DNA of 6,221 nucleotides from Halobacteroidaceae bacterium (GTDB taxonomy: Bacteria > Bacillota > Halanaerobiia > B1SED10-174): positions 1-6,221 of the forward strand of contig PUKG01000199.1 in the NCBI GenBank assembly GCA_003550445.1. Direction: 5' to 3'. The stretch's first letter is position 1; each line of letters begins with the position of its first letter. This document shows, piece by piece, positions 6,001-6,221 of this stretch. Position numbers and translations under genes: made by a program. Below the pieces are notes generated by a model. It made no database searches. It was not told the origin of the DNA and saw only the letters and a program-made list of their open reading frames with translations.

Positions 6001-6221
6001 CAGTCCTGTCCTGCAATTTCCTGGGCCATTTTTTTTCTTCTTTCCGGCCCCGTTACAAGGAAAAAACCTGCAGTTAATATTGTTATTATTCCGATCAAAC
6101 TAAAAGATGGGCCGTAATCAATTAAAGAAATGGAAATTCCGAATAGAAAAGAGCCGGAAGCGTAAGCAATGTCAAGAGCGCTTTCCTGAAAGGCCAGGGC
6201 AGTTGCCCGGGCTTTTTGTTC
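6000..6221 (-). CDS. C-terminal end of a membrane transporter, probably MFS (partial)
   Basis: Reading the minus strand from base 6221 gives an uninterrupted 73-codon frame ending in TGA (complement of 6000-6002); the gene begins beyond the right edge. The peptide starts with KARATALAFQESALDIAYA, then a helix with small residues (SGSFLFGIS), a short polar turn, a second hydrophobic helix (SLIGIITILTAGFFLV), and the basic tail GPERRKK before a 10-residue hydrophilic end. The A/G-rich RATALAFQ...D.A...GS...G pattern followed by one more helix resembles TM11-TM12 of major facilitator proteins, often drug or metabolite exporters. Only two helices are visible, so subfamily, substrate and direction cannot be given. 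It converges on the nitrilase-family gene with 16 bases between stop codons and shares its terminator. Confidence 0.7.
   Translation of the reverse strand, partial: EQKARATALAFQESALDIAYASGSFLFGISISLIDYGPSFSLIGIITILTAGFFLVTGPERRKKMAQEIAGQD

Overview
The window looks like a chromosomal segment of a low- to mid-GC, Gram-positive-type anaerobe. Coding DNA is moderately AT-rich and spacers are very AT-rich. Shine-Dalgarno sites are strong (AAAGGAGGT), GTG or TTG starts are used beside ATG, and strong intrinsic terminators follow the genes. Two adjacent betaine-type osmolyte transporters plus a tryptophanase-type lyase would fit a halophilic or haloalkaliphilic fermenter, such as a member of the Halanaerobiales or Natranaerobiales. 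That placement is inference only; no marker gene is present.

Layout, left to right: (1) bases 1-855, plus strand: the C-terminal ~60% of a tryptophanase / tyrosine phenol-lyase family PLP enzyme, cut by the window edge and closed by a long hairpin terminator. (2) 924-1507: an AT-rich spacer of nearly 600 bp with no gene I can support, but with a recurring TTTTTCGG motif and two weak inverted repeats. (3) 1508-3109 and 3260-4864, plus strand: two complete BCCT-family transporters, colinear without gaps and about 78% identical by hand count, each followed by its own C6/G-rich terminator. (4) 4976-5983, plus strand: a nitrilase-superfamily C-N hydrolase with an intact Glu-Lys-Cys triad, preceded by a plausible extended -10 promoter. 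Its stop codon sits in the loop of its terminator. (5) 6000-6221, minus strand: the last 73 codons of a membrane transporter, probably MFS, entering from the right and converging on the hydrolase.

The four plus-strand genes look like independent transcription units, not one operon, because a terminator follows each. The transporters most likely import glycine betaine or a related trimethylammonium compound with Na+, for osmoprotection or as a growth substrate. The lyase would cleave an aromatic amino acid (tryptophan to indole, pyruvate and ammonia). The hydrolase substrate cannot be read from sequence. I found no mobile element, CRISPR array, tRNA or rRNA, and no convincing evidence of an undescribed multi-gene system. 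The most interesting points are the diverged transporter pair, the mixed tryptophanase/TPL signatures and the compact tail-to-tail junction.
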